From Megalobrama amblycephala (lineage: Eukaryota > Chordata > Actinopteri > Cypriniformes > Xenocyprididae), in the NCBI RefSeq assembly GCF_018812025.1, contig NC_063050.1:11332282-11396281 (forward strand): a DNA stretch of 64,000 nucleotides. The letters run 5' to 3'. Each line of letters opens with the position of its first letter. Position 1 is the first letter of the stretch. Below are positions 1 to 11,865 of the stretch, piece after piece. The translations under genes were made by a program, and so were the position numbers. The notes below the pieces were generated by a model that was not told the DNA's origin, made no database searches, and worked only from the letters and a program-made list of their open reading frames with translations.

Positions 1-1150
1 TTGCATGTTTTCTTTTTAAAATACTTTGTCAGTGATGCACCGAGTCAGACAATTGTATTTACACTGCAATAAATAAGTAGGCCGATCTGTTTCCACTTAA
101 AATAGCCTATAAACTTCATAAGCGATATGTTCACCTTATCAGCATAGATTTGATTTGAATTGTTTAAAACTATTAAAATACTATTTGGCCATTGGAAATG
201 AATGAAACAACTCTATTCTAAAACCTTTATCTGAAGTATTTTATACAATTTTGTTTTTATGGATATTTTGATATATTAATTCTAAAACATAAAGAGGATA
301 TTGGATGTTTTTTATCAGTGTAGTGTATTGCACAAATGGCATTTATAGTCTACATCTAATATTTTTCAATGTCTTGTACCTTCGACGGTGTTGACCATGG
401 TGTCATGTGGATGGGAACATGCTTGGAAATGATATGCAGATGAGGTTATGCATAGTAATGCCGCATTCCAGGCAAACCGTAACCCGTGTTTTTCCAACCT
501 TCTACCCGTGAAAGTGCACTGGAACAGCAGTCAAAGCCGTGACTTCCCACCCGTGAACTCGTACTAGATTGATGTACTCCCAGTTACGGGTTCTGACGTC
601 ACATACCCGCGAAACAACAATGGCAGCCCCTACGGATGCCGTGTTTATGCAAGTGCACGGTAAAATAAAAGGTATAACAGCTTCTCTTGCCTTATGCGCC
701 ATTTTCCTCCTCTGTTTCCTTCAAATAAGCAATGAGTAAGCACCTTTGGCGATAGAAATAATTGTTAATGAGCATAAGCCCCGTACGGTCCGCCATGTTG
801 GTTTGTTTACACTTTTACGCAGTTTGGCGTGACTTTCCTGGAACGCTACAAAGTCGTGAGTCGTGATTTGAAGTCGTGACTTACGGGCTGCCTGGAACGC
901 AGCATAAAACTAGGCATTGTAAGCTCCATATATGGTGATTTCGGGGAGGAGACAGGGTGGAGATGCACGTACACACAATCTTCCGCTGACTGGGATTTAT
1001 AAAGGGATTTGTGCGCAGGTTCTGGCATACGCATGGTTTTATAAATCGGATTTTTTTTTTGTGTGTGTACACAGAATTTAGCTTTTGTGCATGCGTACAC
1101 TTTTAGGATGAAATCTAAGCAAAGTTTTATAAATGAGGGCCCTGGGCCGA
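1..1150 (-). mobile_element. Interspersed DNA element, copy 1 (inverted, cut by window edge)
   Basis: This stretch is the reverse complement, with moderate divergence, of the element at 13955-15335. Matching blocks include the end with the 'agggccctcatttataaa' motif (here near 1125-1147 in reverse) and the block with 'ccatatatgg' (here near 926). It starts before the window. A separate 446 bp element is inserted at 459-904. No intact transposase is visible. The family is not certain; a PIF/Harbinger-like element is a guess. Confidence 0.6.
459..904. mobile_element. Harbinger-type MITE with TAA target duplication
   Basis: The 446 bp insertion has imperfect terminal inverted repeats: 'tgccgcattccaggc' on the left, and 'gcctggaacgcagca' on the right. 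It is flanked by TAA at 456-458 and 905-907. The related element at 13955 onward runs through the same point without the insertion, near 'tagtttaactatcc' at about 14181, so insertion after divergence is supported. A 3 bp TAA duplication is typical of PIF/Harbinger elements. It has no convincing coding sequence. Confidence 0.65.
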
Positions 1151-1259
1151 TACAATGTTGCTATCTGGGCTTCACCACCACCATGGTGCCTGTGGCCAAC
1201 TCCTCCATTCCATCACCAGTTCAAAGGGTATGGGGGGGATTTTGGATTCAGCCCCCATC

Positions 1260-1261
<2 letters not shown>

Positions 1262-1347
<86 letters not shown>
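1262..1347. repeat. (TA)n microsatellite
   Basis: An uninterrupted TA dinucleotide run of about 86 bp. Open frames reading Tyr-Ile repeats across it are artefacts of the repeat. Confidence 0.97.
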
Positions 1348-1350
<3 letters not shown>

Positions 1351-1464
1351 TTTGTTTATAAGAAATTCAAGATAAAATTATTTGGCATAATGTTATGTTT
1401 GATATCTTATCTTAATATTTTACATATACATTATCTTCTTTTAAAGCTGTTTAAAACTTTTGCC

Positions 1465-2250
<786 letters not shown>

Positions 2251-2393
2251 GAAACTGTCTTATAAACATCAGCCAAGACCAGAGAGAAACAGAGAAAGGA
2301 GTGTCAGACTGAGACGTTTAGCTTACAAGTAGGCATCGTTCTGAGAACAACAGCTCATCTGTCAAGACGTACTGTAAGACCCAAGAACAAATA

Positions 2394-5300
2394 ATGGAAT
2401 TAGAGGACTTTCATGATAATAAACTCAGAAATAATAAGAACACAACTGGACTCCAGAGACACTGCCAGGATGATGGAAGAGCTCAAAATCGTAGTAAGTA
2501 AAGCATTTAATTTGAAACAGAGTAGGCATCAGGGAGGTTTCAGGAAATGACAACTGTTAGATTTTAATCATTGTTTCCAAGACAAATATGTCAATATTTC
2601 TGCTTTTATATTTGTATGTGTATTAACACATAATATTTTTTCGTTTGAATTTTTTTCAGTATATTTTCTTGTTTGCATATTTTACAGTTGTAAAAACAAA
2701 GTTACTTACAAAGTTTGATTTGAAAATTAATATTTCAGGTTTATATTTTAGGTAGATGGTAAACTCTCAGCTTTTTATACAAACAATTATGGTATACTTT
2801 TCCTTTTATGCCCCATTGGGCATGGAATGACTTGAGTAGAGTTTTTTGTCACCTTTGAATATGTATTTTGCAAACTGATTTAAAAGAGTCTTGCAAGTGC
2901 TTTTATTGACCTTATTTTTATTAACTGTTTGAGCACACTTTTGTCCTTATTTTTTGTGTGAAACTCTGTGTGCTGCCGTCTTGACCAAGTCTCCCTGGAA
3001 GAATAGATTGTGATATCTCAATGGGATCTTCCTGGTTAAATAAAGGATAAATAAAATCAATTAAAAAAATATACTTCTAATAAATATAGCTCTGTCATGA
3101 AACTCTAGATGGCGCAGGCTGATAGGTCAACTTGCTTGCAATCACATCATTCTCTATAGGGCACAGCTGATTGGTTGCTGCTCTATCAGTAGCCATTATA
3201 AGCTTGCTTCTCAACTCTCAAATACCTGCCTATCATTTGCTATAGCAGTTGTAGCAGAAAGTTACCACACACACACACAAAGGTTCTTCAGTGGTTGAGG
3301 TGCTATATAACACCACTCCTGTATAAAGAACCTATTAAGACCCTGTACAGTATTTTAAAGGTTCTCTACACTGTTAAAAAAATAAATAAAAATAAATAAA
3401 TGCATGACAGCACAGGGTGCCAAACATTAACCATTAATGAAATAATTGTTAAGATAGTAAAACAAAAAGAGAGAGAGAGAGAAATAAACAGTCAATAACT
3501 GGTTGAAGTGTCTGCCAAACCAAAAATAAAATGGATATTTTCTGGATTAATATTGTGAAACATTAAAACTCTGTGTAAATCTCACATGCAATATCTAATG
3601 TAAATGTCACTGCAGTGACAACTACACAGCTACTGTCTTTAAATAAAGAAGCGTGCAACATGACATTAAAGCTTCTTCTCCTGGACTGAGGCACAGGCTC
3701 TCCAGCACAATGGTAACCTCAAACAAAAATGGTGCTAAATAGCACTAAAAGTGGTTAATTTGCTTGTAATCATAGGAGAACCACTTTAAGTGCTATATAG
3801 CACCTGTCAAATGAACTCTAAATTAACAACTTGACTTTTATTTTATGTATTATGACATTAATAAAAAATTACAGTAATTCACTTTTTTTGTACAGAAAAA
3901 AAAAAAAAAAACTTTATTATTGAAAATAATAAAGTTTGATGTCACCGTTATGGAGGTAAGTGTTTGCTTTAGCTTGGCTCCTGACCCTTGAGTGTTCAAT
4001 ATCAGTCTTGCTACTCTGGGTTTAAAGCACATTTGTTAAAGCAACACTTACAAAACAATTTTAGGTCAGTTAAATCTAGGGCTGCACGATATATCGCATG
4101 AGATTGTCATGCGCATTTCGTCAGTAAAGCCGGTTCCCTGATAACTGCTAAATCACCATCACCTGCTTTCAAATGGAGCGGCATTTAATACACAGAGCCG
4201 TAGATCACTGACAAGCCACGCAATATTGTGTTCATTATCGAAGGCGATTCGTCTGCGATATGAACGTGATATTGCGTGGCTTATCAGTGATCTACGGCTC
4301 TGTCTATTAAATGCCGCTCCATTTGAAAGCAGGTGATGGTGATTTAGCAGTAATCAGGGAACCGGCTTTACTGACGAAATGCGCATGACAATCTCATGCA
4401 ATATATCGTGCAGCCCTAGTTAAATCTGTTTGTTTGATGATGATGCAATCATCATCATCATCATCTTCTGTCCTGGTTCACTGCATCAGCTGTTAGCGAC
4501 TTTAAAACTTTCAAAATATCAAAGCAGGAAAGGATTATATGCAGTATTATAGGGCTATAATGATGTTATATTGTATGTTGCTTTATTTAAAGGCAGTAAC
4601 TGTGTAACTGCTGATACAGTAATTACATTTTACATTACATTTTACAGACAATGTTTCAGAATAATAATCCTGGTCAATATCTGTAAATTAACGGTTTGTT
4701 TTTTTAAACTAAAAAAAAAAAAAAAAAACTGGATATTTTACCTTAAGTTTACAGTTTGGCAGATGCTTCTGCCAGTCATTGAATTTCTTTTTTAATGATC
4801 ATTAACCATTATTTTCGTTTTTAATTGTTTTGTTGTTGTTGTTGTTGGGGACAGGATTAATAATGGCTTTAAAATACAGTGTATTTCCTGAAGTTAACGT
4901 GGTTCTCAAAACTTTTTTAGGAAATATTTCAGGGCCCCCACATGAGACTCTTATTTTTTTTTTTTTTTTTTTTAAAGAGACAGGGACAGCGCACAATAAA
5001 CATTAACCTCAAAGGGAGAGATGCATTGTACCGGGTTTTAGCTCAAGAGCTACTTTTCACCCGTAGTCCCTGGGCAGGCTGATGTTAAGCTACAGAATAT
5101 AAAACATACATAAGTAATAGAATTTACAAACAAATAACAGCATAACACACACAAAAAAAAAAAAAAAAAAAATACAAAAGTTCATATTCACACCTTTCAA
5201 ATACTTAGACCTTAGAACACATATTCACACACACATACATATATCTGGTCAGATGTGAAGACAGATTTGATTTGATAAAAGCCATTTCTTTGCTTGGCGT

Positions 5301-7779
5301 GTGAACGTGTAAAAATTTGTGGGTTTTTTTTAGCTCTACAGGCAACATATTCCACTGACGAGCAGCCATACAAGAAAAAGCAGAGTTTCCAAATACTGTC
5401 CTGCGTTTAGGGATCCTGCATTCACCTCGCACTGTTGATCTTGTGGCTCGAGCTGTCGTTTCAGAGCCTAAAGATATGAATTCTTTTAGTGGAGGAGCAG
5501 CATTATCATAAAGGATCTTATACATCAAACACAGATTGGTGTGAGTTATCAGATTTTCAAAACTAAGAAATTGGTATTTTACAAGAATATGACAGTGATG
5601 GAATCGTCTGCTTTTCTTATCATGAATCTTTAAAGAGCTTTTATATAAGGACTCAAGTGGCTTGAGGGCAGTTTTAGTAGCCTGTGACCAACTTGTCATA
5701 CAATATCGAAAATAAGGAACAATCATTGCATTTAGGTAGGCCCCTGAGGCCTCGATTGTAAGGGAATTTCGAATGTATCTAAACTGTGCCATATTAAATT
5801 TTATTATATTAGTTAACTTTTTTATATGCTTTTTAAAGCCTAAATTTGGTTCCAATATGACACCTAAATATTTTACCTGTTCTTGATTTGAGATGATTTG
5901 TCCATCTATTAAAATATTAGGGTAAAATTGTATTTTAAAACGATTTGTGAAAAACATAGAGACAGTCTTATCTAAATTTAGAGTAAGGCATGAATTTTTC
6001 AGCCACAAAGAAACTTTCTTCATCTCTTTGGTCAATTTGTGAGCGACTTCTTCAGCAGTTTTACCATGTGCATATAGCACCGTATCATCAGCATACATAA
6101 TAATTTTACTTTTACACACAGTAGGTAGGTCATTTATGTAAAGGCTAAAAAGCAGGGGGCCCAGAATGGAACCTTGTGGCACTCCCATGCTACAAGGTCT
6201 TAATGGTGATTTTTGATTTATCAACCGTAACACATTGTTGTCTATCATTAAGGTAAGATTGAATCCATTTTATTGTATTTGTGTCAAGAGAAAAATCAGA
6301 TAGTTTGCTCATGAGAAGCTGATGATTAACTGTATCAAAGGCCTTTTTCAAGTCCAGAAAGACCGCCCCTACCACACCTCCACCATCAAGACTGGATTTG
6401 ATGTCTTCTAGTAGGTAGCAGCATGCAGACTCAGTGGAGTATCTTTTCCTAAACCCAAACTGGCAAGGATGTAATGCATCAGTGTGGTTGAGATGCTCTA
6501 CCAGCTGTTCTGCCACCACCTTCTCAAAGATCTTGGAGATGGCTGGTAGAATGCTAATAGGTCGATAGTTTGAGACACAGAGCTTGTCTCCTGACTTGAA
6601 AAAAAATGGTTCTACATAGCACCATTTGACCTTTAAATATAGGTGCTATATAGCACTTAAAGTCTTAAAGTGGTTCCCCTATAATTACAAGCCAGTGAGC
6701 CACTTTTAGTGCTATTTAGCACCATTTTTGTTTAGAGTGTATGACAGAACTGACAATATGGAGTGTATTCATTAATAATATTTGTGTTTTGTTCCTGTTT
6801 GACAGGAAGTCGATGTTTGGTGGTGATCACAGTGTGTCTCGGGATCCTCTGTCTTCTTCTGATTGCTGCCATTATATATCAGCACATTCTGAGCACTTCT
6901 AAACGGGGTTTGTTTTTGTGTACATCATTTCTTTTTTCTATTTCTTTCTCTTTTTTATGTATATTATTTTATGTATACAGTTTTAAAAAAAAGTCGTGTT
7001 TCTATTAGGATATCTGTGGGGTCCAGATGGCTTGTTCATATCCAATAAGGAGATGAGCTGGTCTGAGAGCAGGCAGTACTGCAGGGATCGAGGAGCTGAT
7101 CTGGTCATTATCGACACTGAAGAGAAGCAGGTGAGTTTGTGTGAGAGTCTGTTCATGAATGAGAGGAATCACACTCATTCCTGTTTTTATTCACACAGAG
7201 ACACATAACTTCATTAGTCAAGGAGAGTGTGTGGATTGGTTTGTCTGACATTGAGAATGAAGGGACCCTGATATGGGTGGATAATTCACCCCTGAATAAA
7301 GGGTAAGTGCTTAACACTTACTTAAAATCGTGTATTTATTTGTTTTGGTCTTTGTAATTGTCATTTTAAAAATAAGAACAACAAAACCTCCATTAAATTG
7401 CTCAAGACAGCTTTTCCACAAACACAAAACCACAAAAGGCAAATTAATTATATTTAAGAAAAACTCTCTTTTACTTTCCTGCACTTTCACTACTGCTTTA
7501 GTTAAGTTTATTCTTGAAACTTGTCAATGGACTGTTTATTTATTTATTTATTTATTTTGTGTGACATTCTTAATTTGTTAGTTGCTGAATGGATAAAATC
7601 TTTAGTTGAGGTTATGAATAATTAAAAATCTCATTTTATTCAGGTTTTTTGTTGAAGGTCAACCGAATAACTATTATTCAGATGAGGACTGTACTGAACT
7701 GAATCCTACAAAACACGCCCTGAACAACTGGAGTGATTTCCAATGCTCTTACAAGAAAAAAGGGATTTGTGAGAAATAG
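2394..7779 (+). CDS. C-type lectin receptor gene 1, neckless form
   Basis: Type II membrane C-type lectin receptor, CD209/illr-like by pattern. Exons: 2394-2493, 6806-6907, 7009-7130, 7199-7302, 7644-7779; all junctions are GT-AG and stay in frame (187 codons). Exon 1 encodes the tail starting MELEDFHDN. Exon 2 is the membrane segment (SRCLVV to HILSTSKR) and ends almost at once, with no coiled-coil neck. Exons 3-5 form the carbohydrate-recognition domain with four cysteines, the WIGL motif, WVDNS, QPN and WSD. The paralogues downstream have DIY or GIY tails, EPN and WND, so this copy has lost the tail tyrosine and changed its sugar-site residues. Intron 1 (4.3 kb) holds transposons. Exon 1 was assigned by homology and phase, so it is the least certain exon. 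The ligand is unknown. Confidence 0.8.
2850..3060 (+). mobile_element. Non-LTR retrotransposon 3' end fragment
   Basis: The block 'tcctggttaaataaagg' followed by A/T-rich repeats near 3030-3065 is a typical LINE 3' terminus in fish. No reverse transcriptase frame precedes it, so it is a 5'-truncated insertion in lectin gene 1 intron 1. Confidence 0.5.
3290..3830. repeat. AGCAC-type short inverted-repeat elements
   Basis: Blocks built on 'gtgctatatagcac' and 'agtggtt' occur near 3290-3370 and 3710-3820, and again at 6603-6740. They look like small non-autonomous elements of one family. Between them is A/T-rich sequence with no gene. Confidence 0.45.
4077..4418. mobile_element. Palindromic hAT-type MITE, 342 bp
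   Basis: This is a near-perfect hairpin. The left arm starts 'tagggctgcacgatatat' and its inverted copy ends the element, with a short unpaired centre near 4235-4260. It is flanked by an 8 bp duplication GTTAAATC at 4069-4076 and 4419-4426. The 8 bp duplication and TAGGG-type ends fit the hAT superfamily. It has no coding capacity and sits in lectin gene 1 intron 1. Confidence 0.85.
4954..6600 (-). pseudogene. 5'-truncated LINE with reverse transcriptase C-terminal half
   Basis: Reading leftwards, two overlapping frames (6519-6190, then 6248-5205) encode the C-terminal part of a LINE reverse transcriptase. They include VFLDLKKAFDTVNH, GVPQGSILGPLLF and the catalytic YADD box, then the conserved LINE tail. 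The switch between frames at about 6190-6250 is a frameshift. A 3' untranslated region and a poly-A tract (poly-T at 4955-4972 on the + strand) end the element. The 5' end stops near 6597 inside an AGCAC-type repeat. The family is probably L2/CR1/Rex-like; it cannot be active. Confidence 0.85.
6603..6740. repeat. AGCAC-type short repeat at the LINE 5' boundary
   Basis: This is the same family as 3710-3820: 'gtgctatatagcac' and 'agtgctatttagcacc' in inverted arrangement. It lies between the LINE truncation point and lectin gene 1 exon 2. Confidence 0.5.
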
Positions 7780-7880
7780 GATTCATCCTGATTTTGTCAT
7801 GCTAAAACTTGTATCATCTTATGGAATCAATCTTATTGTGATCGCATTTTCACAATCTTATTGTGATCGCATTTATTGTG

Positions 7881-7886
7881 AATAAA
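7881..7886 (+). promoter_or_regulatory. Likely polyadenylation signal of lectin gene 1
   Basis: AATAAA lies about 100 bp after the lectin gene 1 stop codon. It is the first canonical signal downstream. Confidence 0.55.
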
Positions 7887-8468
7887 TAACATATTAAGAT
7901 TCCTGTCATATAAACTCAATTTATTTCATCATGCTTTCATGTGAAAGGGTTTATGCTGCACACTTTACATCTGATGTGTTCATGTCTTACTCCATCACAA
8001 GCTTAATTAGACCTTATTCGAGCTGTCATTTGCTGGTCTGAAGTGTTAAGGTGAAAATCACAGTAAAGTACTGGTGCCGTATTCACAAAATTTAAGAGTT
8101 CTTCTCCTAAATAACAGTAAAAGTGCTTGGCAGGGGCGTTGCTAGACCCTCTTTTCACCCTCAGTAAAATCTTGCTATGTCCCAGTAAATATTTTTCTGA
8201 TGAGGAAGACTAAACAGTAAACTCCCCAGTGTTAAATCAACACGGTCAGTGTTCATATGGGAACCACCAGAAGAGTGTTAAAGTAACACTGAAGCAGTGT
8301 TAGAGTTAATTAGATACTGAAGTGATTAACTGACTGATGATTGTTCAATTATTGAAGACACCTGATGATCACGAGCAGAATCACTGAAGGAAAGAGAAAC
8401 ACAAGAACTACAACTGACTACAACTGATTTCCTTCACTTTTCGCAGTGGAATCTGAGCTGAGAAGTAC

Positions 8469-9332
8469 GGAAGAGGATTAGGGCCAAGCAATAATAAAAA
8501 AATAAAACCATCTCGAGATTAAAGTTGTTCAATTTTGAGAAAAAAGTCGAAATAAAATGTTGAGAATAAAGTCATTAAATTACGAGAAAAAAGTCGTTAA
8601 ATTATGAGAACAAATTCGTAATTTAACAAATTTGTTCTAGTAATTTAACGACTTTTTTCTCGTAATTTAACGAGTTTATTCTCAGCATTTTATCTCGACT
8701 TTTTTCTCGAAATTTAACGATTTTTTTTCTTGTAACTTAACGAGTTTATTCTCAACATTTTATCTCGACTTTTTTCTCGAAATTTAACGACTTTTTTCTC
8801 ATAATTTAACGAGTTTATTCTCAACATTTTATCTCGACTTTTTTCTCAAAATTTAATGATTTTTTTTCTTGTAACTTAACGAGTTTATTCTCAACATTTT
8901 ATCTCGACCTTTTTCTCGAAATTTAACGAGTTTTTTCTCGTAATTTAACGAGTTTATTCTCAACATTTTATCTCAACCTTTTTCTCGAAATTTAACGAGT
9001 TTTTTCTCATAATTTAACGAGTTTATTCTCAACATTTTATCTTGACTTTTTTCTTGAAATTTAACAAGTTTTTTCTCGTAATTTAACGAGTTTATTCTCA
9101 ACATTTTATCTCGACCTTTTTCTCGAAATTTAACAAGTTTTTTCTCATAATTTAACGAGTTTATTCTCAACATTTTATCTTGACTTTTTTCTTGAAATTT
9201 AACAAGTTTTTTCTCGTAATTTAACGAGTTTATTCTCAACATTTTATCTCGACTTTTTTTCTCAAAATTTAACAACTTTAATCTCGAGATGGTTTTATTT
9301 TTTTTATTATTGCTTGGCCCTAATCCTCTTCC
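8469..9332. mobile_element. Inverted-repeat element packed with a ~68 bp minisatellite
   Basis: The termini 'ggaagaggattagggcc' and 'ggccctaatcctcttcc' are inverted. The interior is a tandem array of roughly 68 bp units of the kind 'gagtttattctcaacatt' then 'ctcgaaatttaacgag'. The arms are also mutually complementary near 8590-8650. The 159-codon frame on the minus strand (9452-8973) just reads the repeat and is not a gene. Confidence 0.8.
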
Positions 9333-9339
9333 ATAGAGA

Positions 9340-9660
9340 AGAAGCTTGTTTCTGCACAGAATAAAAAAAAAAGAAAAGAGAGAGATAATTGCCACTTTTG
9401 ATCTCGAAATTCTGACTTTTTTTCCTCGGAATTGCATGATATAAAGTTGCAATTGCTGGTTATAAAGTAAGAATTATAATTTTTTACATTTTTTCTTGCA
9501 ATTGCAAGTTATAAAGGACAAAATACTTTTTTTTCCTCAGAATTGTGAGTTTATAACATGCAATTCTGTCTTTATAACTCACAATTCTGCAATTCTGAGA
9601 AAAAAGGCAAAATTGTGAGATAAAATGTTGCAATTATCTTGTTTTATTCAGTGGCAGAAA
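9340..9660. repeat. Low-complexity AATTGC/TTATAA repeat block
   Basis: Degenerate repeats of 'gcaattgc', 'aattctga' and 'gttataaa' in both orientations. No gene. Confidence 0.5.
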
Positions 9661-10155
9661 CCAGCTTCCATAGGTTACTGACAGATTAACACAGTGTTAA
9701 TGAATTGTAGCCTATGTGAATTTGTAGTTTAATGAAGACATCCCATTTTCCAAATCTAATTTACCTTGCACAGATTTGATCTGTTGTTAACTGCTAAAAG
9801 AATGCTTGCTAATCTCTTCTAATTTGACAGAGGCGTGAAAATTATTTTCACAGGTATATAAACACAATGCTTCCCAGTCTAGAATCAGCACCAACGACAT
9901 GATATTATCATTCAATGATTTTCCCTGTACATAAACGAAACTTTATGATTTGTCATCACAGATTAAAATCTATAAATCAAAATATTTATTGCATTGATGG
10001 ACAGGAAGGTCAGGACAGGAAGTGAAAAGCAAATGGAGAAGATGGACGGAAGTCCTTAATGTACTGGTTGAGACACTATTACAAGACAGAAAATCACAAC
10101 ATATGTTTGACGTGATCGTTTTCCAGTCATCGAGATGGTAAGTAACATCTCCAGC

Positions 10156-10527
10156 GCCCGGTTGCATAAAGCACCTCAAGTTAAGGCATGATTTCCCCTT
10201 ACCTAATGGAATATCTATATTATTTGTCTATATAATATATAAAGTCTTTAACATAATCCCTTAAAAAGTTCCCTTAAAATGTGTTTTACGACATCGACCC
10301 AGGTTTTGCCATTATAAAATTCTATTGTTGCCATGGACGCATTATTTGTTAATATAATTAGGTAATCCATGTATGTAATTTGATCTATGTTTATGTGAAT
10401 AAACGCTTAAATTAAAATGTTTATCATATAAATCAGCCAATCATGTCTCGTTAGAAGACTTTGATTGCAAGTTTTGCAAAACATGTTATAGGAAAATTAC
10501 ACTCAAGGTGCTTTATGCAACCGGAAA
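10156..10527. mobile_element. Short inverted-repeat element
   Basis: The ends 'ccggttgcataaagcacct' (about 10158) and 'aggtgctttatgcaaccgg' (about 10507) are exact inverted copies about 19 bp long. The interior is A/T-rich without coding sequence. It is probably a MITE; its family was not assigned. Confidence 0.7.
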
Positions 10528-10627
10528 CAGAAAGCAAATTAAAGCATAGGTATACTACTTTTTGCTTTGTGGTTGTATACGCAAACCACTTGTATTAACT
10601 TGTATTAACTATATTAACTGTATTAAC

Positions 10628-10839
10628 ATTTGACAAAGCGGTCACTGCACACACAAAGGATTATCCGACTCGGCTCCTCCCGACCACAGACGCAGGATTA
10701 CAAGCCACTTTTTCCTGCATTTTTCAGTGAATTTCTTGCATTTTTTCCCCGCCGATGAACAACACGATGGCACACGATATAAGCTCCTTGTGGTTTCTCT
10801 GTTTGATCGATTAGAGCAACCATAAATGATGCAAAACAT
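10628..10839 (-). pseudogene. THAP-domain relic in a transposon region
   Basis: Reading left from 10839, the frame starts MFCIIYGCSNRSN, a C-x4-C zinc-ligand pair as in THAP domains. It continues with SLYRVPS and KKWLVILRL, which match the THAP core (Phe/Tyr-x-hPro and Lys-Lys-Trp). The expected C-x2-H end appears only after a one-base frame change, as VCSDRF, with the His replaced by Arg. It is therefore a decayed domain. THAP domains occur in fish DNA transposons (P, Kolobok) and host regulators; the surrounding inverted repeats favour a transposon source. Confidence 0.6.
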
Positions 10840-11865
10840 AGGTGCTTCCCTAAGTAGACAATCACTTCCTGCCCTCAATCAGCATTTCGCACCACCCTGT
10901 GACGTCATGTGCAAACAAACTATTTGCCTCAGTGGTGCACAGTGTCTTTTGGTAGATTGCTGATGCAGATTGCCAGCAAAAAAATACAAAAAAACATTTC
11001 AGGATGGTGTGTGATTTGGTCTCAGTGACTTAGAAGTCCTCTTGACTACTCCTAACTTTTCACAGATTTAGGAGCTAGTTTTAACACTAAAAAACTTTGT
11101 GAAATATTCTTAGAAAATGTAGGAGTCCTATAATTAGGATTTACATGCCCATTATTGTTAAGAGTTAGGAGCTACTTTTAGCCTTAAGATGTTTTGTGAA
11201 TACAGCACCAGATGTCTAAACTGTCCCAGACTGCCCTGATTCACCCCTGTTATTGAGTGTCTGTGAAACTGCTTTTGTGTTGTATTGTTTATGCTTTTGA
11301 ATAAAATGGTCAGTAACACCATAGAAAACTTCATTTTTGTTTTTATTTCACATTTCATTCATGCATATCTGCTTCATTGTACTTCCAGCCCAGCAGAGAG
11401 CAGCTTTGCCAAACTGAAGGGATAAGAGAATAAGAAACTATGTGTTTAAATCCATTTTTTTTTAGACGATGGCAGCATCCAAAATCACATACTTCCCTAC
11501 TATATAGTAGGCAAAAAACACGTCACAGAAGAAGCATGTACGAATTCACAGTACTTATAGGCAAAAAGTACCCAGATTATTTACTTCTGACAAGATTCTG
11601 AAGTGCACATCTGAATGGCGGTAACTGATGAATGTAGTATGTCCAGATAACATTCATCCCCTTCATTTCATGTTCCACAATCCATGCATTCAGCAAATAA
11701 AAATGAGAAGCGTAACAAGCAATTTGTCATAAAAGAGCCAACAATATTCACAGCACCACAATGGTAGTGCAGAAGTTAAAGTGCAAAAAAATTAAAGAAG
11801 AGAAGTGTATCTATAGAATTTATGGTAACACTTTAGAATAACTCACGCTATGAAGCATTAGTTAA

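Larger units (their letters stand above)
8068..11212. mobile_element. Composite inverted-repeat element with nested insertions
   Basis: The ends are inverted copies of each other: 'ggtgccgtattcacaaaa' at about 8071, and its complement 'ttttgtgaatacagcacc' at about 11191. Within it lie a lectin-region MITE fragment (about 8230-8450), the palindromic minisatellite element (8469-9332), the 10156-10527 inverted-repeat element and a THAP-like relic (10628-10839). The outer element may be one old DNA transposon that collected later insertions. No intact transposase is seen. Confidence 0.45.

Noticed and set aside
8973..9452. 159-codon open frame on the minus strand with repeated NYEKKLVKF-like units
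   Set aside because: It only translates the ~68 bp minisatellite; the repetition is at DNA level and there is no start context, domain or splice structure.
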